From UBA12077 sp963665525 (GTDB taxonomy: Bacteria; Bacteroidota; Bacteroidia; Bacteroidales; UBA12077), in assembly GCA_963665525.1 (NCBI GenBank), contig OY762280.1:2728001-2792000 (forward strand): a stretch of DNA of 64,000 nucleotides, in the 5' to 3' direction. Both the position numbers and the translations under genes were made by a program. The notes under the pieces are model-generated. The model saw nothing but the letters and a program-made list of their open reading frames with translations, searched no databases and was not told where the DNA came from. How positions within the stretch are numbered: the stretch's first letter is position 1; each line of letters starts with the position of its first letter. Below are positions 16,941 through 26,235 of the stretch, piece by piece.

Positions 16941-16972
16941 AAAAGAGGTTATCTTAATAGACAACCTCTTTT
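16941..16972 (-). terminator. Terminator of the giant surface-protein gene
   Basis: A 10-bp stem (AAAAGAGGTT/AACCTCTTTT) continues after one mismatch with TCT/AGA. On the minus strand it is followed by TTAGTAATATTTTT. It lies 37 bp after the stop at 17010. Confidence 0.75.
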
Positions 16973-17009
16973 AAATTACTATAATCAAATAACCTATTCA
17001 AGAAATAAT

Positions 17010-20000
17010 TTATTCTTTGATAATCTTTTTAACTTGTTTTCCTACTTTAATAAAATATAATCCAGGCTGCCATTGATTTAAATCAATTTGCAATATAGAT
17101 TGAGAAGTAAAACTTGCACCATGTATTTTTTCTTGATAAATAATACTACCTGATATGCTATAAATCGTAATGTGATCATTCGTATTTTGATCCAGATTTT
17201 CTATTGAAATAGAAAGATTTGTACTTACAGGGTTTGGATATACACTAAGCTCTATTGTTGGGATTCCTTCTACTGCATTGGTCTTGTCCCATTTAGCATA
17301 TAGGTTTATGTCTCCGCTTGTACCTTGAGCAATTTCACTTATTTGTGATGAAAAATCTTCATCAGTAAACCAGCCAATAAAACTGTATCCATCTTTTTCT
17401 GCATTAGCTAATACGATATCCTCAGTTTCAATTGTATAATTATCAGGATTTGAAGTACTGTTGCTACCTCCATCCAGATAGTAAGTGATTGTATAAGTAA
17501 TTATTGCCCATTTTGCAAACAGAGTTACATCACCAGTATTTCCTTTGGCAATTTCTGTTATTTGGTTTGTTAAAGCAGCATCACTATACCAACCATCAAA
17601 TGCGTATCCTGTTTTTGTTGCATCAGCCAACGTGATAGTTGCAGTTTCGATAGTATAAACAGATGGATTTGAAGCATCATTTGTACCTCCATCCAGGTTA
17701 TAGCTAATAGAATAATCTATCAGGTTATATTGAGCCGTTACAGTCAGATCACTGGTAATGTTACTAAAATCAACATCCCAACTTGTGAAATCATATCCTG
17801 TACGAGAAGGATCAACCGGAGCAGTAGCATCATTACCTTCAGCAATGATTTGAGTACTTAAAACAGTCTCATCCCAATCGATAAATGTAACCGTATAGTT
17901 GTTTACCCCATTTTGTTCGTATTGTGCTGTTACAGTTAAATCTGTTGTAATATTACTGAAGTCAACATCCCAACCAACAAATGTATAGCCAGCTCGCGTA
18001 GGATTAGCTGGTGCACTTGCTGCCGTACCATGATCTACATTCTCTTGCTTTAACTCGGTACCATCCCAATCTACAAATATTACGATATGTGCATCTGTTA
18101 GCCATTTAGCGAATAAATTAATATTGCCAGTGCTTCCTTTAGCTATTTCAGTTACCTGCGTTGCAAATGCAGCATCGTTGAACCAACCACCGAAAGTATT
18201 GCCATCTTTTGTAGCATCAGCCAGCTTTATTGTAGCTGTTTCTATAGTATAACTTACAGGGTTCGACACATCATTTGTTCCGCCATCCAGATTATATGTA
18301 ATCGTATAATTTATGAGATCATATTGTGCAGTTACTGTCAAGTCGCTAGTTACATTACTAAAATCAGTATCCCAGCCAGTGAAAGTATATCCTATGCGAG
18401 TAGGATCAGCTGGAGCAGTTGCTGCATCACCTTCAGCTACTGTTTGTGTTTTTATAACTGAGCCATTCCAGTCGGCAAATGTAACTGTATAGTTGTTAAC
18501 ACCATTCTTTTCGTATTGGGCAGTTACAGTCAAGTTACTGGTTACATTGCTAAAATCAATATCCCATCCAGTAAATGTATAGCCTGTGCGTGTCGGGTCA
18601 TTTGCAGGAGCAGTCGCAGCTGCACCATGATTTACCTGTTGTGCTGCAAGAAGCTCCGTTCCATCCCAATCAACGAAAGTAACTGAATAGGTATTAATTG
18701 CCCATTTTGCAAATAATGCTACATTACCAGTACTTCCTTTTGCTATTTCAATAATTTGGTTTGTGAAAGCAGCTTCGCTAAACCATCCTTCGAAACTATG
18801 GTTTGCTTTTGTAGCATCTGCTAAAGTAATGGTTTCTGTTTCTATAGTATAGTTTGTTGGATTCGAGGCATGGTTTGTTCCTCCATCCAAATTGTAGGTA
18901 ATGCTATAACTTACCGGACTGTATTGTGCAGTTACGGTTAAATCGCTTGTTACATTGCTAAAATCAACATCCCAGCCTGTAAAGGTGTAGCCTGTTCGTG
19001 TAGGATTACTTGCCGGTGCAGTTGCTGCCGAGCCATGGTCTACTTGTTGTGCTGCAAGTAGCTCTGTACCGTCCCAATCTATAAAAACAACAGAATGTAA
19101 TAAGATTGCGGTAAAGTCAAGAGTTGTAATATCTTCGTTTATATTCGTCAACTCATAATTTACAGGGTTAAATCTATAATTATTTTTCGATGGGGTAATA
19201 ACAAGATTTATACCTCCTTCAACATATAAAGAATAGCTTTCCCCATCAGAAATTGTATATTCTTCAGTGCGATCTCCGGTTACGTTAATTTTAACCGTAT
19301 TGGCACCTGTTAAGGTTCCTGAAACAGTATAAACTGTACGTTCATAAGCTCCCATATCAACGGAAGCTCCTTGAATACGAGTATTCCCGTCAAGATCCTT
19401 ACTTGCGGATACATAATCCTTATTTCCGGCATTGATACATGCTGATTCCTGAAGCAAAGATAAATCGAGATTTGCGCCAACATCTTTAAATGCCACATAG
19501 TTTAAGGCTGGATCGCTTCCTGTGTTTTCTTTGTCAAGCTTAATGTTTCCTTCGCCTGTAAACAAAGAATCTCTTACGGCAGTATAGCTTACTGTTCCTC
19601 CATCATTAATTAGGGAAGTTTCTGTGATTGTTGGTGCATTCCAAACTATACAGTTTTTTAACGCTGAATTATTTAGATAAACCGATCCCAAATTTTCTGC
19701 TTCTGCTTCCCCTTTGGAACTAGTCCAGTTGCTAGCCATTGTACAATTTATAACTTCACTATTGGCAGCGTATAGCGCAGCCCCATAGCTGTATCCATAA
19801 GAATTTGAGTTTTCGGCATTGGCATATCCCAAATTGCCCTTAAACATACAATTGCTAACTGTTGAATTGTCTGCATATAAGCCTGCTCCATAAACGTAGT
19901 GTCTTACATTACCAACCGACTTTGAATATAAAGTAGCAAGTGAATAGTTATTTTTTAAAATAGTATGCAAAACAGAGCCATTGTCTGAGTATATACCACT

Positions 20001-23000
20001 TCCTTTTATATCAAGCCTTAAAAATTTCGAAGGCATGGCATTTGCTATTCCTGTTATGGTATTCGATTGTACTAAACAGTTTCTTACTTCGCCACCTCCG
20101 CTATTATAGATACCTGTACCACTTATAGCAATTCGAAACATGCCTCCAGATACATTATAATCATCGTAATAATCGAGCTCGACAGTATTGCTTTGTATTT
20201 CGCAGTTTTGTATTGTTCCTCCAATATTGTAAATCCCTGCACCCTGAATTATTTGCGAAAGGAAACCTGGGTCAAATGATTCACAAAAAACCGTATTGTT
20301 TACAATTACACAATTTTGTATTAATGCACCATTATTGTAAATCCCCACACCAAATATATTTTCACGATGCTCAGGGGAAGCATTGGTTGTATTACCATCC
20401 CGAATGGTAAATCCATCGATAATTGTATTTTCATCGGCTCCGGTTTCAACAAAGACTACAGTGTATGCATCTTCATCGTTGTTAGGGTTAATATCCCCAC
20501 TTAAAATGGTTTCGTTTAAGCTGATATCTCTTTCATCGATTGAACTTTCTGTTCCGGTAAAACCTCCGTAAACTTTAATCCCATTAGGAATTACAAATGA
20601 TTTATTTCGATTCTCGGTATCTGTAGGATAGTAAGTTCCTGCAGCAACCCATATTTGCTGGATTCCCTCTACAGGAAGTGCTCTTGCCAGGTTTGATGCC
20701 GCATTTTCCCAGGATGAACCATCGCCCGTACCATTTTCTTTAATGTAAGCAATTCCGTTTGCATCAGGAATTACATAAGGTTTATATTCGTGGGCACCAA
20801 TATCAACTGTTGAATTATAAATGCGTTGGTTGCCTTCAATATCGGTAGTAATATCGCTGACATAGTCATTTGACCCTGCATCTACTAATGCGGATGTTGA
20901 AGTAACCCAATATTCCCCATTGGCAGGATCGGAAAACTCAGGATAGTTTTTAGAAGCATCGCTGCCGGTGTTTTCACTAGCAAGGATAATGCTATTTTGA
21001 GGTGTTGCATTTGCGATAGTACAATCGTAAGCCGAATTGTGCACGCTTCCATTTAAAATAAATATGCTTTCATATTTTTTTACATCACTTTCAGTAAAAC
21101 TGGTTGTGTTGTTCCAAATAACAGTATTAGCAAGATATTTTGCTCTAAAATCTTTAATTATTTCTACCACGCTAAGATCTGTATAGGAATTATCTATTGA
21201 AATAGAATTGTTACATATTGTACTGTTAATTAGAGAGTCGACAGTAAAATTTCGTATTTGGAATCTAAGAGCAGGGATAGTTCCTCCAGCAAGAAAATTT
21301 ATTTTATTAGAAGATATTTCTGCATTTTGAACAACATTAAAAGCTCCAAGCATACTATATAAAGTTACGTCATCTGATCCGGTAAAGCTAAAATTGACAT
21401 TATTGTTACAAATTTTTAGATTATAACATTTACACTCATTTTCAGATGCTGATACTAATTTACTATAGCCACTACAATTTATGGTATTGTTATATATGGA
21501 TACATCAGAAATGAAATTCTTTGTGTAAAGGATTTCACCGCCACTAATAGTATTATTATAAATAGAACAATTTTGTATTGTATCAGTGTAAGTGTTAATT
21601 AATTGACTTGTAGTATTGTTCCCTGTTATTTTACAATTAACAATATTGCCACATCGGTAGATTGCTCTTTCTGACGCTCCTGTTACAGTAAAACCATCGA
21701 CTAATCCACCATCTCCAATCAAAAGCGTTTTTGTATTACCTCCTCCGGGTAGATTTCCACTTAGGATGCTGATATTGTTTTCAAAGTCACGTTGTTCAAG
21801 CGCTGTTTCGTTTCCTGCAAAGCCTCCATATAAGGCTATTTTCTTTTTCTTTAATTCAAAAGTTTCATCAACATCAGTCTGAGAAGGATAATATGTTCCT
21901 TCCGCTACCCAAATTTCAGCCTTGGAAAACCAATCAGAATTAACCGGTACTGTATTTAAAACATCATTAAGTTCAGAAGTAGCATCTTCCCATGAGCTTC
22001 CATAACCTGTTCCATTTTCAGTTACGTAAATTCTCCCACCCTGGTATGATGATCCGTAGTAAAATTCGTATGCTCCACAATCAACATTCTCACCAGCAGA
22101 ACCCGTAAGGGTGTTTCTTTTATCACGCCCCAATATATCTGTAGGTAAAGCTTCTTCCCAAACTTTATTAATACATGCAGAGCCACCACCAATCTTGTAG
22201 TTGCCGTTATCGGGATCAATGAAATTTGCAAACTTTATTGTAGCAGTATTTTCTCCTTTATTTGTCCATGATAAACGAATATTTTGTTTATCTGAAGGTA
22301 TATCCCCCATCGAGGCAGAATATTGCATATTGTTTGGCATAGGGTAAGTATCGTATTCACCGATTATTCCATTTTTATAACTGTTACGCCAAAATATACA
22401 TCCCCAAACATTAACATCGTTATTGGTTTCCGAAGCTAATCCTCCTCCTTTATTATAGGTATTTGTATTTCCATTTTGGGTACTGTTTTTTACAATCGTA
22501 CTGTATTTAATATTAGAACCTGCCGTGGCATAAATACCTCCTCCGACAAATCCATCGGTATCGTATACTGTAGTTGTCCCATTGCCATAACCTAAATGTA
22601 TTGCTTTATTATCGGAAATAAGGCAAGTATTCATATAGGCATTATCTAAATAAACGCCTGCTCCATACGAATTACGTTTTGCTTCTACTTTATTATTTTG
22701 AATATAAGTTTTTGTGATGGGATGCCCTCCGGTAAAGTACAATGCTCCCCCTTTTATGGTAGAGTAACTTTTTGCTTTTGTTGCATCGTAAGGATAATCA
22801 TGATCGAAAACCTTTAAACTTATTTCGTTATTGTTTATTTTACATGATATTATCTCACTGTATTGGGTAGCATAAAGAATTCCTCCTTTGGCTGTCATGC
22901 ACTCTGTTGCATTGTTATGCGCTTCGTGTAGTGAAGATATAATTTCGTTATCATTAAACGCACAGTTTACAATCAGGGCATTTTCGGCATATAGTATTCC

Positions 23001-23816
23001 CCCGTTAATTTGCATATAGGGAGCATAAGCCTGGGATATATCAGGAGTATTCATCTCAATTCTAAGCTGGTTAAATTTGCAGTTTGTAATGCTATCTACT
23101 CTACAGTAAGCAACTCCTCCGGTTAAGTTAATACTTTCAGCCCTCAATATAGATGCCCCAGAAAATTCACAATTATCCAGTTTGCTTCCTTGCATATACA
23201 ATAAATTTCCCTTGGGTTGAACGGTAGAAAATTTTTCAGCAAAAGCATAGTAATCGCTAAAATTAAATTGGCTGTTTTTCACCACATTGTCATCTCCAAA
23301 GCAGAGTAAAGCGCCTCCATGTGAAAAATATTCAGATTGCACATAGTTGAAAGTACAATTGTCAACAGTAAGCTGCCCTGATCTGGAAAAATCAGCAGAA
23401 AGCATTGCGCTGGTTTTTATCGTGGAATTATCCGATTGTAGATTAAAAGAGTAGGTATTACAAGGTTCGTCATTGGCAAACTCTATGTTTTTAAGTTGTA
23501 CATGACTATTACCGAACAAATGCCAGTAATTGTCCTGTTTAAAGTAAAATACTATTTTACTGCCATCGGGTCTTTGTCCGTCAATAATAAGATTGCTAAA
23601 TACTTCCCTGCTAATATAGGTACGGGAAATATATACTGTGTCAATATCATCAGCAAAAAGGATTCTGTTCTCAGCCCCATAGTTTCGGGCAGAATTGAAG
23701 ATTTCGGCAAAGCTGCCCGAAGAGCCATCATCTGCCTTTGTAGTAACTGTAAAATCGGTTGCATGCACATAAAATGCAAGAACCATTAGAATTAAAAGAG
23801 TAAATTGTTTTTTCAT
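17010..23816 (-). CDS. Giant T9SS-secreted surface protein: beta-helix plus nine InlB-type repeats
   Basis: A 2268-residue exported protein. Signal peptide: MKKQFTLLILMVLAFYVHA. Three right-handed beta-helix segments of the choice-of-anchor/polymorphic-outer-membrane-protein type follow. Segments two and three open with the same module: an ENGTGYGSSWEDA-like start, then WVAEGTYYP and YGGFAGNE-like turns, and RDFENNISILSGN. The first segment opens differently. Next come nine InlB B-repeat-like (Flg_new) modules at about residues 1574-2178. The last ~80 residues are a type A T9SS sorting domain (VYPNPVSTNLSISIENL ending GLYFIKVGKQVKKIIKE). It is expected on the cell surface as an adhesin or carbohydrate-binding protein; no catalytic site is evident. 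It is monocistronic with its own putative operator at 23912-23951 and a terminator. Confidence 0.93.
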   Translation of the reverse strand: MKKQFTLLILMVLAFYVHATDFTVTTKADDGSSGSFAEIFNSARNYGAENRILFADDIDTVYISRTYISREVFSNLIIDGQRPDGSKIVFYFKQDNYWHLFGNSHVQLKNIEFANDEPCNTYSFNLQSDNSTIKTSAMLSADFSRSGQLTVDNCTFNYVQSEYFSHGGALLCFGDDNVVKNSQFNFSDYYAFAEKFSTVQPKGNLLYMQGSKLDNCEFSGASILRAESINLTGGVAYCRVDSITNCKFNQLRIEMNTPDISQAYAPYMQINGGILYAENALIVNCAFNDNEIISSLHEAHNNATECMTAKGGILYATQYSEIISCKINNNEISLKVFDHDYPYDATKAKSYSTIKGGALYFTGGHPITKTYIQNNKVEAKRNSYGAGVYLDNAYMNTCLISDNKAIHLGYGNGTTTVYDTDGFVGGGIYATAGSNIKYSTIVKNSTQNGNTNTYNKGGGLASETNNDVNVWGCIFWRNSYKNGIIGEYDTYPMPNNMQYSASMGDIPSDKQNIRLSWTNKGENTATIKFANFIDPDNGNYKIGGGSACINKVWEEALPTDILGRDKRNTLTGSAGENVDCGAYEFYYGSSYQGGRIYVTENGTGYGSSWEDATSELNDVLNTVPVNSDWFSKAEIWVAEGTYYPSQTDVDETFELKKKKIALYGGFAGNETALEQRDFENNISILSGNLPGGGNTKTLLIGDGGLVDGFTVTGASERAIYRCGNIVNCKITGNNTTSQLINTYTDTIQNCSIYNNTISGGEILYTKNFISDVSIYNNTINCSGYSKLVSASENECKCYNLKICNNNVNFSFTGSDDVTLYSMLGAFNVVQNAEISSNKINFLAGGTIPALRFQIRNFTVDSLINSTICNNSISIDNSYTDLSVVEIIKDFRAKYLANTVIWNNTTSFTESDVKKYESIFILNGSVHNSAYDCTIANATPQNSIILASENTGSDASKNYPEFSDPANGEYWVTSTSALVDAGSNDYVSDITTDIEGNQRIYNSTVDIGAHEYKPYVIPDANGIAYIKENGTGDGSSWENAASNLARALPVEGIQQIWVAAGTYYPTDTENRNKSFVIPNGIKVYGGFTGTESSIDERDISLNETILSGDINPNNDEDAYTVVFVETGADENTIIDGFTIRDGNTTNASPEHRENIFGVGIYNNGALIQNCVIVNNTVFCESFDPGFLSQIIQGAGIYNIGGTIQNCEIQSNTVELDYYDDYNVSGGMFRIAISGTGIYNSGGGEVRNCLVQSNTITGIANAMPSKFLRLDIKGSGIYSDNGSVLHTILKNNYSLATLYSKSVGNVRHYVYGAGLYADNSTVSNCMFKGNLGYANAENSNSYGYSYGAALYAANSEVINCTMASNWTSSKGEAEAENLGSVYLNNSALKNCIVWNAPTITETSLINDGGTVSYTAVRDSLFTGEGNIKLDKENTGSDPALNYVAFKDVGANLDLSLLQESACINAGNKDYVSASKDLDGNTRIQGASVDMGAYERTVYTVSGTLTGANTVKINVTGDRTEEYTISDGESYSLYVEGGINLVITPSKNNYRFNPVNYELTNINEDITTLDFTAILLHSVVFIDWDGTELLAAQQVDHGSAATAPASNPTRTGYTFTGWDVDFSNVTSDLTVTAQYSPVSYSITYNLDGGTNHASNPTNYTIETETITLADATKANHSFEGWFSEAAFTNQIIEIAKGSTGNVALFAKWAINTYSVTFVDWDGTELLAAQQVNHGAAATAPANDPTRTGYTFTGWDIDFSNVTSNLTVTAQYEKNGVNNYTVTFADWNGSVIKTQTVAEGDAATAPADPTRIGYTFTGWDTDFSNVTSDLTVTAQYDLINYTITYNLDGGTNDVSNPVSYTIETATIKLADATKDGNTFGGWFNDAAFATQVTEIAKGSTGNINLFAKWLTDAHIVIFVDWDGTELKQENVDHGTAASAPANPTRAGYTFVGWDVDFSNITTDLTVTAQYEQNGVNNYTVTFIDWDETVLSTQIIAEGNDATAPVDPSRTGYDFTSWDVDFSNITSDLTVTAQYNLIDYSISYNLDGGTNDASNPSVYTIETATITLADATKTGYAFDGWYSDAALTNQITEIAKGNTGDVTLFAKWAIITYTITYYLDGGSNSTSNPDNYTIETEDIVLANAEKDGYSFIGWFTDEDFSSQISEIAQGTSGDINLYAKWDKTNAVEGIPTIELSVYPNPVSTNLSISIENLDQNTNDHITIYSISGSIIYQEKIHGASFTSQSILQIDLNQWQPGLYFIKVGKQVKKIIKE
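17285..19097 (-). repeat. Nine InlB-type modules arranged as three ~200-residue super-repeats
   Basis: Within the giant gene two module types alternate. Type A has WDGTELL, then TRTGYTFTGWDVDFSNVTSD. Type B has YNLDGGTN, then ATKTGYAFDGWYSDAALTN and ends LFAKW. The order along the protein is A-B-A, A-B-A, A-B-B. Super-repeat borders fall at the sequence NGVNNYTVTF, giving lengths of about 199, 198 and 207 residues (DNA about 18501-19097, 17907-18500 and 17285-17906). The regular borders point to duplication of a three-module block. DNA identity between copies is high enough to permit recombination. Confidence 0.85.
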
Positions 23817-23911
23817 GATATGATTTTGATTTTTAGTTTATTTTGTTTAAGAGTGTTTCTATATGGAATACAATCTATTGACAAAATTAAAAAGTGGGAA
23901 TTGAATTAAGC

Positions 23912-23951
23912 TCAGGGTAAATCCGTAAACTGTATCCGTAATTGTCCGTAT
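23912..23951. promoter_or_regulatory. Shared 40-bp motif, copy 1, upstream of the giant gene
   Basis: Matches 36 of 40 positions of a sequence at 26167-26206. It contains three copies of CCGTA spaced 13 and 10 bp apart (23923, 23936 and 23946) and starts TCAGGGTAAATCC. It lies 96-135 bp upstream of the giant gene's start. The second copy lies 57-96 bp upstream of the small T9SS gene, in the same orientation relative to that gene. A binding site for the adjacent LuxR-type regulator is inferred. Confidence 0.6.
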
Positions 23952-24018
23952 TTTTAAAAATATTGAGTTAAGCTTGATGAGAAGGAACAAGCTATGAAGT
24001 AGGTGCCGAAATGACTCA

Positions 24019-24051
24019 ACCGTCGGTGCTGCTATTAACGACACCGACGGT
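24019..24051. other. GC-rich inverted repeat between secreted-protein genes
   Basis: Arms ACCGTCGGTG and CACCGACGGT (perfect, 10 bp) flank a 13-base loop. It is unusually GC-rich for the window and lies 36 bp past the stop of the tail-fibre-like gene. On the minus strand no U-run follows (TTGAGTCATTTC), so it is not a standard intrinsic terminator. It could block 3' decay, terminate with help from other factors, or bind a protein. Confidence 0.5.
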
Positions 24052-24086
24052 GGGAGATATAGTATTGTCTTTATTGGCTTTCTATG

Positions 24087-25580
24087 TTAATTTATCACAT
24101 ATTGAAATTCTTTCACTTTAAAGTATGTTCCCAGAAGATGAACGTAAAATACTAGTTTGGATGATTTGTCAGACGCAGGATCATCTTCAACAACAATTTT
24201 CCAAGTGCCATCTGTGTCTGGAGTGCCGAAGTAAAATATTTTATCTTTTTTAAGGTTTATATTTCCATGGAAGTAATTTTCACTCATGAAGTAGGCATCT
24301 ACATCGGTATGAAACCCAGTTTGTGACAGTGAAATATTATTATTAGCAGCACTAAACCCTCCACGCACACCTACATTATTGTAGATATATAGTTTGCTGA
24401 TAGAATTTTCCATAACAGAACTTGCAACATAGTTTTCCCCATTCGACATTAAGAATTGACCTTCATTTTCGGCATTGGGTGTAGGCAACCCTGTATTGCT
24501 TTGGCTTTCATCGTTCCATGCAGGTGTATTGTTATCCATTTTTAGCACTTGTCCGTTAGTTCCTTTTGCTATTCGTTGCCATTGTAATCCGTCATAGTAT
24601 GCCAGGTCGCCTTGCGCAGGGCTGCTTACTTGCACGGTATTGCTAAGGTTCGGTTTATTAAGAATCTGTGCATCTCCCGATGTAGCGTTCCAATCAGCTT
24701 GTACATTTGCCTCTGCACCTATTTCTATGCCATTAAGTTTATTAGCATCAGCTGTTGGGTAAGTGTTTTTAGCACTATTGACAGTAATGGCTTGTGCTTG
24801 CGCCTGTGTAATAGTTGTAGGTTTTTGGCTTAAATCATTATACGAGCCACTGAACATTTCCAGGCGAATTGCAGATGCAGTATCTTCTAAAGCGGATTGT
24901 GTAGCCATATCCTTTGTGTCAGGAATGTTTGGTTTATTTAAAATCATAGCATCACCCTCTGTAGCGTTCCAATCAGCCTGCACATTTTCATCTGCACCCG
25001 TTTCGATGCTGTTAAGTTTATTCGCATCAGCTGTTGGATAAGAATTTTTAGCGCTATTGGCAGTAATGGCTTGTGCTTGTGCTTCGGTAATAGTCACAGG
25101 AGTGTTGGTTAAGTCTTCATAGTTTTTATCCCAGGCATTAAAATGCGGATCTTGCTCTTCAATAGGCGTAGATAAAGTTTCTGCTGTTTTTGCTGCCATG
25201 GCATATGGTACGCTCAAGATTTGATTTACACTAGTTAGTGTATAGTTTGTTCCTCCATCGGGATCGGTTTCTGTTTTTATAAAATAAATGTCATCTGCCC
25301 AGTTTATTGAAGAAAAGCTATAACTGCCTTCTCCTCCACCAATTTGGATAGAAATTAAACCATTTGAATTGGTTTGGCTTAGGTGGGTTTCTTCAAAAAC
25401 AAGCTCCCCATTTTCATCGCTTTTCACAATGCTTACTTTTAAGCTAATTTCCTGGTTTGCGATTAATTTGCCTTCGCCATTGCGAATAACAGCCTGGTAG
25501 CTCATTTTTTGAGGTACTTGTGCCCATACTAGTTGCGACAGGCATAGTAAAACTAAGAGTAATAGATTTTTTGTATTCAT
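24087..25580 (-). CDS. Secreted tail-fibre-like repeat protein
   Basis: A 497-residue exported protein with signal peptide MNTKNLLLLVLLCLSQLVWA. The N-terminal ~130 residues (QKMSYQAVIRNGEGKLIANQ ... ILSVPYAMAAKTAET) match a domain common in Bacteroidota surface proteins with phage tail-fibre resemblance. A 93-residue unit then occurs about twice (ITEAQAQAITANSAKNSYPT, then NVQADWNATEGDAMILNKPN). The C-terminal part is beta-rich and unique to me. No T9SS sorting domain or lipobox is seen, so its route to the surface is unclear. It follows the small T9SS gene by 20 bp, in one operon. Function is probably structural or adhesive. Confidence 0.82.
   Translation of the reverse strand: MNTKNLLLLVLLCLSQLVWAQVPQKMSYQAVIRNGEGKLIANQEISLKVSIVKSDENGELVFEETHLSQTNSNGLISIQIGGGEGSYSFSSINWADDIYFIKTETDPDGGTNYTLTSVNQILSVPYAMAAKTAETLSTPIEEQDPHFNAWDKNYEDLTNTPVTITEAQAQAITANSAKNSYPTADANKLNSIETGADENVQADWNATEGDAMILNKPNIPDTKDMATQSALEDTASAIRLEMFSGSYNDLSQKPTTITQAQAQAITVNSAKNTYPTADANKLNGIEIGAEANVQADWNATSGDAQILNKPNLSNTVQVSSPAQGDLAYYDGLQWQRIAKGTNGQVLKMDNNTPAWNDESQSNTGLPTPNAENEGQFLMSNGENYVASSVMENSISKLYIYNNVGVRGGFSAANNNISLSQTGFHTDVDAYFMSENYFHGNINLKKDKIFYFGTPDTDGTWKIVVEDDPASDKSSKLVFYVHLLGTYFKVKEFQYVIN
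24640..25091 (-). repeat. Tandem 279-bp (93-residue) repeat inside the tail-fibre-like gene
   Basis: The block encoding IT(E/Q)AQAQAIT through ILNKPN occurs twice at an exact 279-bp offset (for example 24742 against 25021). The second copy is incomplete. Identity is highest in the first ~55 residues of each unit. Confidence 0.75.
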
Positions 25581-25600
25581 AAGGATTATTTTAAAGGGTG

Positions 25601-26110
25601 TTATTTTTTGATTATTTTAATTACTTTATTCTCCATGCCTGGATGATAAATCTTTAGTAAATAAATGCCTGCTTGCAGATCTGATGTGTTTATCATCGTC
25701 TGTGGGCCTGTCATGGGCACAGTGCATACCTCAATACCATCAATAGAAAATAACCTGGCAATGGAATGTTCTAGTTCATTGCCTTCTGTTTTGCCTTCTA
25801 TTGTTAAAGTGTTTTGCACGGGATTAGGGTAAACAAGGAAGTTTTGCTTGATGTCAAAATTTTTCATCCCTGTGGTTTTTTGAATCTCATAGGGCTGTTG
25901 AACTCCCTCTGAAATAAGCATCATACTGGAAGAATGAAAAGCATAAAAGCATTGACCGGCAGTAAAGCTCAATGCTGCCTTCTCGCTTTTTACATTATCT
26001 CCAAAAACACCAAAAGCGTACTGAGCTGTGGCTTCTTGGGAGAGAATGCCTAATAGCATCATGATAAGAGCTATTTTTATATTCTTTTGATAATTTAATA
26101 AGTACTTCAT
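25601..26110 (-). CDS. Small T9SS-sorted secreted protein
   Basis: A 169-residue exported protein. The signal peptide is at about 12-30 (IALIMMLLGILSQEATAQ). A short body with FTAGQCFYAFHSSSMMLISE and GVQQPYEI follows, then a full type A T9SS sorting domain (FLVYPNPVQNTLTIEGKTEG to AGIYLLKIYHPGMENKVIKI). Such near-minimal 'body plus sorting domain' proteins often precede larger surface proteins in Bacteroidota; function unknown. I prefer M at 26110 over the upstream ATG at 26155, since it starts closer to the signal peptide. First gene of an operon with the tail-fibre-like gene and divergent from the kinase gene. Confidence 0.82.
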   Translation of the reverse strand: MKYLLNYQKNIKIALIMMLLGILSQEATAQYAFGVFGDNVKSEKAALSFTAGQCFYAFHSSSMMLISEGVQQPYEIQKTTGMKNFDIKQNFLVYPNPVQNTLTIEGKTEGNELEHSIARLFSIDGIEVCTVPMTGPQTMINTSDLQAGIYLLKIYHPGMENKVIKIIKK

Positions 26111-26166
26111 TTTGTTTTGGTTAAAATTTTCTTTTACAAAGATATTTTCAACCAACAGATAATAAA

Positions 26167-26206
26167 TCAGGGTAAATCCTTAAACAGTATCCGTAATATT
26201 CCGTAT
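26167..26206. promoter_or_regulatory. Shared 40-bp motif, copy 2, between secreted-protein operon and kinase gene
   Basis: Identical at 36 of 40 positions to 23912-23951, including the start TCAGGGTAAATCC and the closing TCCGTAT. It sits in the divergent region of the small T9SS gene (minus) and the TPR histidine kinase gene (plus, start 26236), so it could control both directions, including autoregulation of the two-component system. Confidence 0.6.
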
Positions 26207-26235
26207 ATTCGTGTTTCAAAAAAAATACTCAATAA

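Noticed and set aside
23859..24044. 61-codon minus-strand frame between two secreted-protein genes
   Set aside because: It overlaps the shared 40-bp motif and part of the GC-rich hairpin, has no recognisable features, and is better explained as regulatory DNA.
24640..25091. Prophage tail-fibre region
   Set aside because: The gene has tail-fibre-like repeats but a Sec signal peptide and T9SS neighbours; no phage structural, integrase or lysis gene is nearby.
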